Assembly (NCBI GenBank): GCA_001321835.1 | Contig: JPUR01000248.1 | Location: 1-21,568 of the forward strand | From: Marinosulfonomonas sp. PRT-SC04 | GTDB lineage: Bacteria > Pseudomonadota > Alphaproteobacteria > Rhodobacterales > Rhodobacteraceae | Length of the DNA: 21,568 bases | Reading direction: 5' to 3' | Part shown: positions 8,105 to 15,149 of the stretch, one piece after another | How positions within the stretch are numbered: the stretch's first letter is position 1 | Layout: each line of letters starts with the position of its first letter | Notes under the pieces: model-generated | What the model saw: only the letters and a program-made list of their open reading frames with translations | What the model was told of the DNA's origin: nothing | Database searches by the model: none | Translations under genes and position numbers: made by a program

Positions 8105-8194
8105 TTATAAATCCTTGATGAAGGTGCGGGTCAGTACCGTTGCACCGCAGATCGACACGGTGACCGGTTGGTTTTTACTGGTCTTAGAAGGCCA

Positions 8195-8539
8195 CTAAGC
8201 CCCAGACGCGAGCGCCAAGGCGATAAATGCCCCCCGCGCCCTTGCTTGATTTGCCTCATCCGAAACAGGCTTTGGCTTTTCACCATGTGGCTTATAGTCC
8301 GGCATTTTCTTTGGATCATGGTGCGCAATGGCTATGAGGCCGGCCATTTCAAAGTTACGAATGCGCGCCCGTTCAAAACTGTCCGTCTCGCGTTGCCGCG
8401 TGGCGTTTACAACAAGAATGACCTCTTTAGGCGTCATATTCCAAAAAGATTGGTATTCTTGGCCCGCGTCCAACCACGCGCCAAGAAGCTCTTCGATATA
8501 ATCGGTTACTTGGCTTTGGCGGGTTTCCCCGCTGGGGCC
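8195..8539 (-). CDS. Tail assembly chaperone, frameshift extension (T-like part)
   Basis: This segment is open in the -1 frame relative to the upstream chaperone gene, from the slippery site through to TAG at 8195-8197, with no stop in the overlap. It adds 114 residues (GPSGETRQSQVTDYIEELLG, continuing WNMTPKEVILVVNATRQRE), giving a fused product of about 220 residues. In lambda and many long-tailed phages the equivalent G-T fusion binds the tape measure and recruits tail tube subunits, and is not part of the virion. The first possible internal start is a TTG at 8473, with no good ribosome site, which supports production by frameshifting. The coordinates give only the extension; the fusion starts at 8856. 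Confidence 0.75.
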   Translation of the reverse strand, partial: GPSGETRQSQVTDYIEELLGAWLDAGQEYQSFWNMTPKEVILVVNATRQRETDSFERARIRNFEMAGLIAIAHHDPKKMPDYKPHGEKPKPVSDEANQARARGAFIALALASGA

Positions 8540-8856
8540 TTTCCCGATTTGTCCTCGACTGGAGGGAACGCAAGTTCTGCGGCCTCTGATACTTTTTCAA
8601 GCGCCTCAGAAAACCCAACAACGTCCATAATGTCACCGGCCTTCTCAGGCGTCATATCATCAATGTGAGACAGGCCCGCCCAGAACAAATTACGCATCCG
8701 GCGAACATCGCTCTGGTTGGTCTGCAAGGCCGCAATCCCGTCCAGAAACGATTCACCCGTGTGATCTTGATAGCGCACCATCGCGTTGGTGGTGATGCGA
8801 ACCGAATAGGTATCATCGCCAGATTTAAGCGTTATGCCGCCGCGTTTGCTGTTCAT
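8506..8856 (-). CDS. Tail assembly chaperone (GTA gp10-like, G-like part)
   Basis: The 116-residue product starts MNSKRGGITLKSGDDTYSVR and contains FLDGIAALQTNQSDVRRMRN and WAGLSHIDDMTPEKAGDIMD. This is the pattern of the gene-transfer-agent gp10-like family (Phage_TAC_11 type), small proteins encoded between the tail tube and tape measure. The ATG at 8856 overlaps the tube gene stop as ATGA. The last dozen codons encode a Lys/Pro/Ala-rich tail that overlaps the -1 frame extension, so a fraction of ribosomes would make the longer fusion. Confidence 0.8.
   Translation of the reverse strand: MNSKRGGITLKSGDDTYSVRITTNAMVRYQDHTGESFLDGIAALQTNQSDVRRMRNLFWAGLSHIDDMTPEKAGDIMDVVGFSEALEKVSEAAELAFPPVEDKSGKAPAGKPAKAK
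8539..8545 (-). promoter_or_regulatory. Programmed -1 frameshift slippery site GGGAAAG
   Basis: In the zero frame the codons read TCG GGA AAG GCC, so the heptamer is G GGA AAG, the same slippery sequence as the lambda G-T frameshift. After slipping back one base the codons GGG AAA are read and the frame stays open to 8195. The stop of the unshifted frame is at 8506-8508. Confidence 0.8.
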
Positions 8857-9293
8857 ACAGCTACAGCCCCACGCGTCCATGTCACAGGCCCTGTTGTGCG
8901 AATGCTGATGTTCAGACCAACCAATGCCCCAACGTCATTGCCTTCAACTTCTGGCGTTGGAAAACCACGAAATTCGAAAACATCGCCAGCTGATTGGCGC
9001 GGTTGCGGGCGCAAGGTGCAGCGGTAATAGATTGCGCCGACCGCAGCCTGATCTGCAAGCTGTTGCTCATAGCCCGCAGCCGTATAGCCTGCGGGAATGC
9101 TGATCACACCAGCATCTTTCAAGCCCTTAACATATTCCTTGAAGCCACCCGCACTATCGAGTGAAGTCGCCTCGATATAATCGGTTTCAACCTTCGGGAT
9201 AGCAACACCCTTGGCCTCTGGAATTTCAGTCCAGACAGTACCGTCAACGGAACGCTCTTGCTTGCCCCCGTATGCAATAATTTGTTCACTCAT
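8853..9293 (-). CDS. Major tail (tube) protein
   Basis: The 146-residue product starts MSEQIIAYGGKQERSVDGTVW and contains KVETDYIEATSLDSAGGFKE and IYYRCTLRPQPRQSAGDVFE, then GNDVGALVGLNISIRTTGPV near the C-terminus. These are features of the small tail tube family that polymerises into the tail shaft. AGGAG lies 7 nt before the ATG, the strongest ribosome site in this stretch, as expected for an abundant structural protein. It sits between the tail-completion gene and the tail chaperone. Confidence 0.85.
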   Translation of the reverse strand: MSEQIIAYGGKQERSVDGTVWTEIPEAKGVAIPKVETDYIEATSLDSAGGFKEYVKGLKDAGVISIPAGYTAAGYEQQLADQAAVGAIYYRCTLRPQPRQSAGDVFEFRGFPTPEVEGNDVGALVGLNISIRTTGPVTWTRGAVAV

Positions 9294-9302
9294 AAGAGTC
9301 TC

Positions 9303-9689
9303 CTAAGTTGTTGTGAAGTGGACCATGAAGTCCATAGAAACGCGGTAGGGCCGCTCCGCTTCATTTGATCCGCCCTCTCGTCCGCCCCGTGTTCCCACGA
9401 GAAAGACGCCTTGAAACGCGCCGCCTTGGTAGCCGCTCAAAAGCGACCGCACAGCGCGCGACAATAGTTTTGCGGCCCCATAGGTGCCTGCGTAGCAATC
9501 GACCTGAATGCGCGTGTGCGTGACGCCGTTCGGCCCGTTTAAGGTGTATCCCTCAGACTCGCTGATTGTGTTCAACACGATTGCTGGAAACGGTTGCCCT
9601 TGCGGGTGCGCTCCGAAATTCACCCGGTCGCTGACATGACTTGAAACCCCACTGTCAACCAACAGCAGGCTTCTTAGTTGCTCTTCCAT
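9303..9689 (-). CDS. Tail completion protein (DUF3168-like)
   Basis: The 128-residue product starts MEEQLRSLLLVDSGVSSHVS. It contains GAHPQGQPFPAIVLNTISES and a THTRIQVDCYAGTYGAAKLL segment, the conserved layout of DUF3168 proteins that cap the tail tube next to the head (gpU-like tail terminator role). AAAGGA lies about 6 nt before the ATG. It is placed between the gp10-like gene and the tail tube gene, the standard position for this function. Confidence 0.82.
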   Translation of the reverse strand: MEEQLRSLLLVDSGVSSHVSDRVNFGAHPQGQPFPAIVLNTISESEGYTLNGPNGVTHTRIQVDCYAGTYGAAKLLSRAVRSLLSGYQGGAFQGVFLVGTRGGREGGSNEAERPYRVSMDFMVHFTTT

Positions 9690-9692
9690 CCG

Positions 9693-10151
9693 CTATCCTT
9701 TCGTGCGGGCTTTCGCGGCCTTGCGCTCGGCCCGTGCTACCGACTTTTCCACCTCGTCCCAGAGGATACGCCCAAGGCGATCCAGCGTTGGGAGCGCCTC
9801 TTTGTCCCATGCGGGCCGAAGTGCAGGCTGTGGCCCGTGGTTTGCATTGCCGAATTCTTGCTGAACACCTGCTGGGTCATTGGTGCCGACAAATCCCTCA
9901 ACCGTCGCCTTTTCATTGCGGAACATTTTCCGGTGCAGCCCGGCTTGCCGCTTGTTCAGCTTTGTGCTGTAGGAGAATGACCCCGCGTAATTGCCCGTTT
10001 TACCAACCGGCGCAAACTCATTTGCAGTATCCGCAATCGGGGTTGCCGCCTTCTTTAAGGACCGACGCAACACGCCTTTGCCAGCCGCCTTTGAAAGCCG
10101 CTCAGGTTCTTTCTCAAGTTCCTTGAAGCCGAAAAGTTTAACCGTTGCCAT
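9693..10151 (-). CDS. HK97 gp10-like head-tail/tail component
   Basis: The 152-residue product starts MATVKLFGFKELEKEPERLS and contains RSLKKAATPIADTANEFAPV, then GFVGTNDPAGVQQEFGN and ALRPAWDKEA. These are the conserved elements of HK97 gp10-type proteins (a helix-rich start, an HxG/EFG motif, and a P-R-P-W-D element). They work at the head-tail junction. I chose the ATG at 10151 because GGAGG lies just upstream; it overlaps the head-closure gene by 14 nt. An upstream in-frame start at 10181 would add ten basic residues and is less likely. Confidence 0.82.
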   Translation of the reverse strand: MATVKLFGFKELEKEPERLSKAAGKGVLRRSLKKAATPIADTANEFAPVGKTGNYAGSFSYSTKLNKRQAGLHRKMFRNEKATVEGFVGTNDPAGVQQEFGNANHGPQPALRPAWDKEALPTLDRLGRILWDEVEKSVARAERKAAKARTKG

Positions 10152-10476
10152 TGCTGACCTCCGCACCCGCCGTGATTTCAAGGCGCTGATTTCTGCCTAT
10201 TTTCTTGATGCCGAATATCGCATAGATGACACCGCTGTAGACCAAGGTATCCTTGGCGGTCAGATCCCGTGTGAATGTTGATGAGCGCACAACAAATTGA
10301 GCCGTCAGAGTTGCCGAAACCGCGCCAGCCCGCACCCGCTCCCCGTCACTGACATCCTCCTTTGAGGCCCAGACAGGCGACCCGTGATCGACAAACTTTT
10401 CAATCTTGCCAAACCCATCATCAAACCAGGTGAAGCGCCGAAACTGTATGCGGTGATCAAGCTTACCCGTGCCCAT
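10138..10476 (-). CDS. Head closure / head-tail adaptor protein (SPP1 gp16-like)
   Basis: The 112-residue product starts MGTGKLDHRIQFRRFTWFDD. It has DHGSPVWASKEDVSDGERVR and a C-terminal beta stretch (FVVRSSTFTRDLTAKDTLVY, then IGRNQRLEITAGA). The L-x-x-R-I-x-F opening, W-A-x-x, and R-L-E-I-T end are hallmarks of phage head-tail joining proteins (PF05521 type). They sit under the connector and close the head after packaging. It begins two bases after the connector gene stop and overlaps the gp10-like gene by 14 nt. Confidence 0.85.
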   Translation of the reverse strand: MGTGKLDHRIQFRRFTWFDDGFGKIEKFVDHGSPVWASKEDVSDGERVRAGAVSATLTAQFVVRSSTFTRDLTAKDTLVYSGVIYAIFGIKKIGRNQRLEITAGAEVSNGNG

Positions 10477-10478
10477 AA

Positions 10479-11060
10479 TCAGCCCGCCGCAAATTCACAG
10501 GGGCGCTGATAGCGCGCCTGTTTTATGAGGGCGCGGCATCCAAAAGAAACCTTCAAGTATTCTGTTTCCTCAACCGAAATCCCAGCATCATACCAGTCCT
10601 TGGTTATCAGAATAATTGCCTGCCTCAATCCAAGAGGCACCGCAGCTTGATCATGCCCAACCGTTGCTTGCACACGTATCTCGACAGCATTTGACAGGAT
10701 TGATCCCAGATCCGATGAAAGCAGCATTTGCGGCTCGTCATGCCCCATTGCCAATCGCACCCCGGCTAAGTCTAAATCGACCCAAACCCCATCGCCAGTG
10801 TGATATGAAACGGCAGTGATTTCTGTGACTGGCGCGACAGGGAACCACCACCGCAACCAGCCACCATTGGCCACTGAAAATTCAACAGGACGTTGCAGCA
10901 ATGGCCGCCGCGCTGCGGTCTCAACAACCTCCGTCGCAGCCGCCAAATATGCGCCAATAAGAGCATCATCATCAGATTCATCAATCGTCAGATGGATTGC
11001 CGCCTTAAAGTCAGCGGCTGTGACCGCCCCTGCAAGCGCTGCTGTGCCAATATATTTCAT
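10479..11060 (-). CDS. Head-tail connector (gp6-like)
   Basis: The 193-residue product has an N-terminal helical region with DDDALIGAYLAAATEVVETA (about 30-49), the D-x-x-L-x-x-Y-x-x-A-A pattern of gp6-like connectors. A middle beta domain follows (WFPVAPVTEITAVSYH), then a C-terminal helix (VPLGLRQAIILITKDWYD). The family forms the adaptor ring below the portal. The ATG at 11060 has GGGGCAG upstream. It is encoded between the small coiled-coil protein and the head-closure gene, the expected position. Confidence 0.85.
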   Translation of the reverse strand: MKYIGTAALAGAVTAADFKAAIHLTIDESDDDALIGAYLAAATEVVETAARRPLLQRPVEFSVANGGWLRWWFPVAPVTEITAVSYHTGDGVWVDLDLAGVRLAMGHDEPQMLLSSDLGSILSNAVEIRVQATVGHDQAAVPLGLRQAIILITKDWYDAGISVEETEYLKVSFGCRALIKQARYQRPCEFAAG

Positions 11061-11078
11061 ATTTACTGCCCCTAGACC

Positions 11079-11468
11079 TTACTTCTTACCTTGGGCCGGA
11101 GGCTTTCCACCACCATCCTGATCTTTATCAGTCACAGGGTTTTCCAATTTGGCCACCGCCTGTTCGCGGGCATCCAAATCAGCTTCGCGCTCCTTCAATG
11201 AAGCATCAGCAGCGTCCAGCTCTTCTGTGCGCGCCAGCAAAACGTCAGCCTTTTGTTCAAATTCTGCGCTGGCCTCATCAATCATTTTTTGCACTTCGGC
11301 AGTACCCACTTCAAGGGTCACTTTCCGCCCCGCCCCCTTCACATCACCAACAATTTTCGCGACCTTTTCAGTCTCGAACTTTTCTGCGACCAAGCGATCA
11401 AAGCCCGCTGTCTCACCCACGTTATATTTGCCGTGCGCCTTCAAAAATTTAACCAGAACATTCGCCAT
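11079..11468 (-). CDS. Unknown small head-module protein with coiled coil
   Basis: The 129-residue product starts MANVLVKFLKAHGKYNVGET. This short beta/turn motif (V-K-F-L-K-x-x-G-x-Y-x-x-G-E-x-A-G-F) is common in small phage proteins encoded next to the capsid gene. A long charged helix follows (about 57-108, including ELDAADASLKEREADLDARE), then a Gly/Lys-rich tail. I start at 11468 because AAGGA lies 8 nt upstream; a longer start at 11492 would abut the terminator hairpin. Possible roles are decoration, head assembly or a connector accessory; none is shown. It is separated from the capsid gene by a terminator-like hairpin, so expression may be lower. Confidence 0.65.
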   Translation of the reverse strand: MANVLVKFLKAHGKYNVGETAGFDRLVAEKFETEKVAKIVGDVKGAGRKVTLEVGTAEVQKMIDEASAEFEQKADVLLARTEELDAADASLKEREADLDAREQAVAKLENPVTDKDQDGGGKPPAQGKK

Positions 11469-11496
11469 CATCTTATCCTTATTTTGCGCCATAAAG

Positions 11497-11522
11497 CCCC
11501 CCAACAAGCAAATGTTAGGGGG
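11497..11522 (-). terminator. Hairpin terminator after the major capsid gene
   Basis: The minus-strand RNA reads CCCCCUAACA, loop UUUGCU, UGUUGGGGGG: a 10-bp stem with one U-G wobble. The wobble pairs only on the minus-strand RNA, which supports function in the direction of the late genes. It is followed by CUUUAU, a weak U tract, so it is probably a partial terminator or mRNA-stabilising end that sets capsid mRNA above its downstream neighbours. Confidence 0.65.
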
Positions 11523-11554
11523 TTATTTATTTTACGCGTTACATGTTTTGTGGA

Positions 11555-12871
11555 TTACAGAGACCAGCCAGCGCCATTCAGACCGGCGATGGCCACATCA
11601 TGCTCTGGCGCAAGATCATGCTCGGAAATCGCATTCATCAAGGTCAAATCATTCTGGAATGCCGAAATCGTATTGCCGCCACTATCAACATAGGTCGCAA
11701 CATTGGACGAAGAAACGATGATATTCATCGCATCACCAATCATGATTTCGTCAAAATCAGCGAAATAAACTTCAGTTTCATCGCCACCGACGCCCAGATT
11801 GTCAGGGATTTGCGATGTGGTGCGAATAGTATATCCGTGCAATTCGCCTTTGGCATCAATCGACGGAAACACCAACACACCTGATGATGGATCGCGCAAA
11901 CTGGCCAGCCAGTTTTTAGCGCTCGCACGCATCATCCAGCCCGGCTTGGCCATAGCAACATCGGCATCTTCAACCAATGATTTCAGCTTGCGAAGTGCTG
12001 CCTCTGCCGCTGCAACATTTGCCGCCACCAATGGCAACCAATTTGGGGCCAAGCACCAGTTGCGCAACCCCTTAGGGGTGTTGCCGCTACCGTCACCACG
12101 AATAAAGGCCAAATCTTCACGCCGCGCCATGACCTTCAACATGTCATCGCGCACCATCATCGCAATTTGGGCGCTGGAATGGCGCAACAACGAGTTGCCA
12201 ATCGGCACCAAGCTCGTCAGCTTTTTGAAAGACTGGTCAATCTTTTCAAATGTTGGCTGGCTTTCAACCATCGCCGCATTTTCACCGATATATGATGCGG
12301 TGGCTGGGGCCAGTTGTTTTGCATGACGCAACTCGCCAGCAGGCATAGGCACAGAGCGCGCCCCAGATGCCCGAACGACGACCCGTGAGCGCAACAATTC
12401 AATCATTTCTGTTGATTGAGCGCGGGGGATTGTCACACCACCCGCCGCCTCTGTTGCGCCAGACAGCGCCGCAGAGACACCCGAATGGCCATCGGCTTCA
12501 AGTGCTGCAACTGCTTTGTCCCGATCACCACCAGAGTTTGCCAATGCATGCAACATGAAGCCAGCGGTCACCCCCTTATGATCCGGGTTGATGGCCTGTG
12601 CAGGAACGGTGCCTGTCTGGGTGGACGTGCCTTCATCGCCTGCCCCCATAGATGTGGCTTGAGCCGATTCAACGCTCTCAGCGCGCTTAACTGCGGCGTC
12701 TGATGCATCAAAAGCAACTTGTGCAGTGTCAAATGCGGCTGTCGCTGCGACCAGCTTTTCTGCCATATCATCGCCGCCAGCGCCTTCGATTGTGTTGATA
12801 TCTGCCGCAAGTGTTTGCAGATTGTCAGCCGCCGCTTTGCGGTCGCGGCGCAGATCGTTAATGTCTTTCAT
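11555..12871 (-). CDS. Major capsid protein, HK97 family
   Basis: The 438-residue product has an N-terminal helical region (about 1-120, starting MKDINDLRRDRKAAADNLQT), likely the scaffolding delta domain removed by the protease. The HK97-fold core follows. Recognisable parts are GGVTIPRAQSTEMIELLRSR, the E-loop region SYIGENAAMVESQPTFEKID, SLVPIGNSLLRHSSAQIAMM, and FIRGDGSGNTPKGLRNW, all typical of this family. AAGAAG precedes the ATG at 12871; a longer non-conserved start at 12940 is rejected. It is encoded directly after the protease and followed by a hairpin terminator. Confidence 0.95.
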   Translation of the reverse strand: MKDINDLRRDRKAAADNLQTLAADINTIEGAGGDDMAEKLVAATAAFDTAQVAFDASDAAVKRAESVESAQATSMGAGDEGTSTQTGTVPAQAINPDHKGVTAGFMLHALANSGGDRDKAVAALEADGHSGVSAALSGATEAAGGVTIPRAQSTEMIELLRSRVVVRASGARSVPMPAGELRHAKQLAPATASYIGENAAMVESQPTFEKIDQSFKKLTSLVPIGNSLLRHSSAQIAMMVRDDMLKVMARREDLAFIRGDGSGNTPKGLRNWCLAPNWLPLVAANVAAAEAALRKLKSLVEDADVAMAKPGWMMRASAKNWLASLRDPSSGVLVFPSIDAKGELHGYTIRTTSQIPDNLGVGGDETEVYFADFDEIMIGDAMNIIVSSSNVATYVDSGGNTISAFQNDLTLMNAISEHDLAPEHDVAIAGLNGAGWSL

Positions 12872-12964
12872 AGTTTCTTCTTTCTTGAAAGTGGCGCCAT
12901 ACAGGCAGCCGAATTGACCCCGCCGCGATGGGCAAGGCAAATGACACGCAATTTTTACGCGTGA

Positions 12965-13888
12965 TTAGGTTTGTGAAATTGCCAGGGCTGCCGCCGCTTT
13001 GGCGGCAAATGCTTTCGCAGATTTGCGTGGCGCAGGCGCATAGACCGAGAAAATGCGCTCATAAAACGCGGCCCGTGTCTCAATGGTATCAGCCAGACCG
13101 CGCTCAAGTGCATCCGGCCCACGGTAAACAGCACCGCCATCCGCAACATCATCAGTCACAGTCAGACGCTGCGCAAGATCACTCAGAGGAATGCCTCGGC
13201 CAGCGGCCACGGCAGCATGAAAGTCTACCTCGATGGCATCAATATCCCGCATGATTTCAGCACGCCCCTTGTCGGTGGCGGGGTCAGGGCGCTTTGCAGC
13301 GGCATGGCTAGACGGCATATCAAACCACTTATTGCCATACATGTCTGGCTTGACAGAGGAGCTGGAATAAGCCGCCACCCCGATAGAGCCAACAACACTC
13401 CCAGGCGTCATCGCAATATCCGTCGCTTGGCTTGCAATCCAATATCCCGCTGAAGCCGCCATTGGGTTTACCAACGCATGCACTGGCTTGATCGCAGCCA
13501 GCCGCGCAATTGCAGTGCTGGCCGCTTCAAGCCCCAAAACAAATCCGCCCGGCGTGTCGATTTCCAAAACCACGGCATCAACATCATCATGGCTGTGAAG
13601 CTCGGCCATGGTTTCTTCCAAACCGTGATAGGTTGACCAGCCAAACCATTTTTCCAGCGCAAAGAAATTAGGCGTCAACATCCCGCGCACAGGAACAACC
13701 GCCACCCCGCGTGAAATCGCAAACCGCTCGCCCCGCTCAATGATTACGCTGTCACCGGATCCCGCCTGCGCAAAGCCTGCACCCAGCGCCTCATCTGGCA
13801 AGCTAAGCCCGAGCAGAGCGCTGCCGTGTTCCATAGAAAACGCCATCGGCGCGGCCCCGACCAGTTGAGAAATTGTTGGTTTACTCAT
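12965..13888 (-). CDS. S49-family (SppA/ClpP-like) prohead protease
   Basis: The 307-residue product has the S49 peptidase core: a strand region VAVVPVRGML (62-71), IDTPGGFVLG (110-119) and MAASAGYWIASQATDIAMTP with the nucleophile Ser146. VVGSIGVAAY follows. It is the prohead maturation protease, expected to cleave the capsid delta domain. Four consecutive ATG codons (13897-13886) precede SKPTIS; the last at 13888 sits 9 nt from AAGG and is preferred. These codons are read in another frame as the Asp-rich C-terminus of the portal gene, giving an 8-nt overlap at the chosen start. Confidence 0.9.
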   Translation of the reverse strand: MSKPTISQLVGAAPMAFSMEHGSALLGLSLPDEALGAGFAQAGSGDSVIIERGERFAISRGVAVVPVRGMLTPNFFALEKWFGWSTYHGLEETMAELHSHDDVDAVVLEIDTPGGFVLGLEAASTAIARLAAIKPVHALVNPMAASAGYWIASQATDIAMTPGSVVGSIGVAAYSSSSVKPDMYGNKWFDMPSSHAAAKRPDPATDKGRAEIMRDIDAIEVDFHAAVAAGRGIPLSDLAQRLTVTDDVADGGAVYRGPDALERGLADTIETRAAFYERIFSVYAPAPRKSAKAFAAKAAAALAISQT

Positions 13889-15149
13889 CATCATCATCCT
13901 TTTGATCATCACCGCTATCATCGCGGGTCATATTTGGCGCAGGGTTCAATTTGTCGCCACCAGCAACATCTGGCAGCCCTTCTTTTTTGCGCGCCTCATT
14001 CGGTGTCATGATTGGCCCACCAACAGCTTTGCCGAACGCCTCATAGCGTTCTTTTGTCGTTGCTTGCAGCAAAGTGTTATAGTCGTGTCGGAAAAACATT
14101 TTAGCGCGGCGCTCCGCTTCAGTTAATATTCCCAGATCATATTGCGCCTCAATAAACTTCCCCCAGTGCAGTAAGCAGTCTGATCGGTAATCTATTGCCT
14201 GCTGTTGGCCATTGGCCTTCACACCATGCTCCAACATTTGCAATTTACTTGGCGGCATCCGATAAATTGCAGCAATCATTTCACGGTCAAATTTTTGACC
14301 CTCGAGCAACTGCTGATCAGATGCCGACATATCCAGCGGAATTATGTCCTCTTCAGTGCCGATAATGGGCCAGCCTTTACCCTCTGGATCAGCCATCGCA
14401 TTGCGAATGCGTTTGGCATTGCGCGTCCAGTCTTCTTCATCTTCAAAAACATCCGCCATCTTGATCACACCGCGCGTTGCGCCCCCCGCTGCCATCCGCG
14501 CCGCAGCCTCTTGTCGTGCCAGCGCCAGCCCGATGCTTTCGGATGCAACCTCAATGGGGCTACGTCCCGTCCACCCATCTTCTGCCATATAGCGCATATG
14601 CACCATTGAGCGATTTGGAACGCGGCGACGCACACCTGCGCCATCCTCAAACTCATAATACCGCGACCGTCCAGCCGCCAATTCGGTGCAGAGGTCAGGG
14701 CTGATTGCCTCTATCAAAGTGATTTCACCACCAGCATCACGCGGCGCATATCCATAAGACCGCCCACGCAATAAAAAGGCATAGGCCAAAGAAAACCGCA
14801 GGCCGATTGCAGAGACCCCCATAGACGCTTCAACATTCAGCAAATAAGTGGCTGGATGATCGCGCACCCGAACCTCGACACCATTTTCATCACGTTGATA
14901 AAGCTTCAATGGCACTTTGGCGTGATCACCGGCAATGTTATTACAGCACGCAAACACAGTCGCATGGCGGGCCGCTGTTCTTCCACTGGCAACCGGCAGG
15001 TTTTTAACGCGGCTTTGACCACCGGCACCAATATCAACCATCCAGCCCTGTGGGCTTTTGGTCCCGCTGGTATCAGCAGTGGCTTGAACTGGCGGCTCAA
15101 TCCGCGCGGTGCCTTCGTTACGGCCCATCATGCGACTAAAAATGCTCAT
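13881..15149 (-). CDS. Portal protein, HK97 family
   Basis: The 422-residue product contains ARHATVFACCNNIAGDHAKV (about 60-79), a conserved portal motif, DHPATYLLN, FSLAYAFLLRGRSYGYAPRD, and VHMRYMAEDGWTGRSPIEVA. Later parts are EGQKFDREMIAAIYRMPPSK and MTPNEARKKEGLPDV, both standard in HK97-type portals (Phage_portal). The dodecameric ring is the DNA channel and head-tail attachment point. The C-terminus is strongly acidic (DDSGDDQKDDDDE). It starts in an ATGA overlap with the large terminase gene. Confidence 0.95.
   Translation of the reverse strand: MSIFSRMMGRNEGTARIEPPVQATADTSGTKSPQGWMVDIGAGGQSRVKNLPVASGRTAARHATVFACCNNIAGDHAKVPLKLYQRDENGVEVRVRDHPATYLLNVEASMGVSAIGLRFSLAYAFLLRGRSYGYAPRDAGGEITLIEAISPDLCTELAAGRSRYYEFEDGAGVRRRVPNRSMVHMRYMAEDGWTGRSPIEVASESIGLALARQEAAARMAAGGATRGVIKMADVFEDEEDWTRNAKRIRNAMADPEGKGWPIIGTEEDIIPLDMSASDQQLLEGQKFDREMIAAIYRMPPSKLQMLEHGVKANGQQQAIDYRSDCLLHWGKFIEAQYDLGILTEAERRAKMFFRHDYNTLLQATTKERYEAFGKAVGGPIMTPNEARKKEGLPDVAGGDKLNPAPNMTRDDSGDDQKDDDDE

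Noticed and set aside
8105..8194. Possible read-through extension of the tail chaperone past its TAG up to the tape measure ATG
   Set aside because: The frame is open for about 30 codons and reads like protein, but that length is common by chance and no read-through signal or start site is seen.
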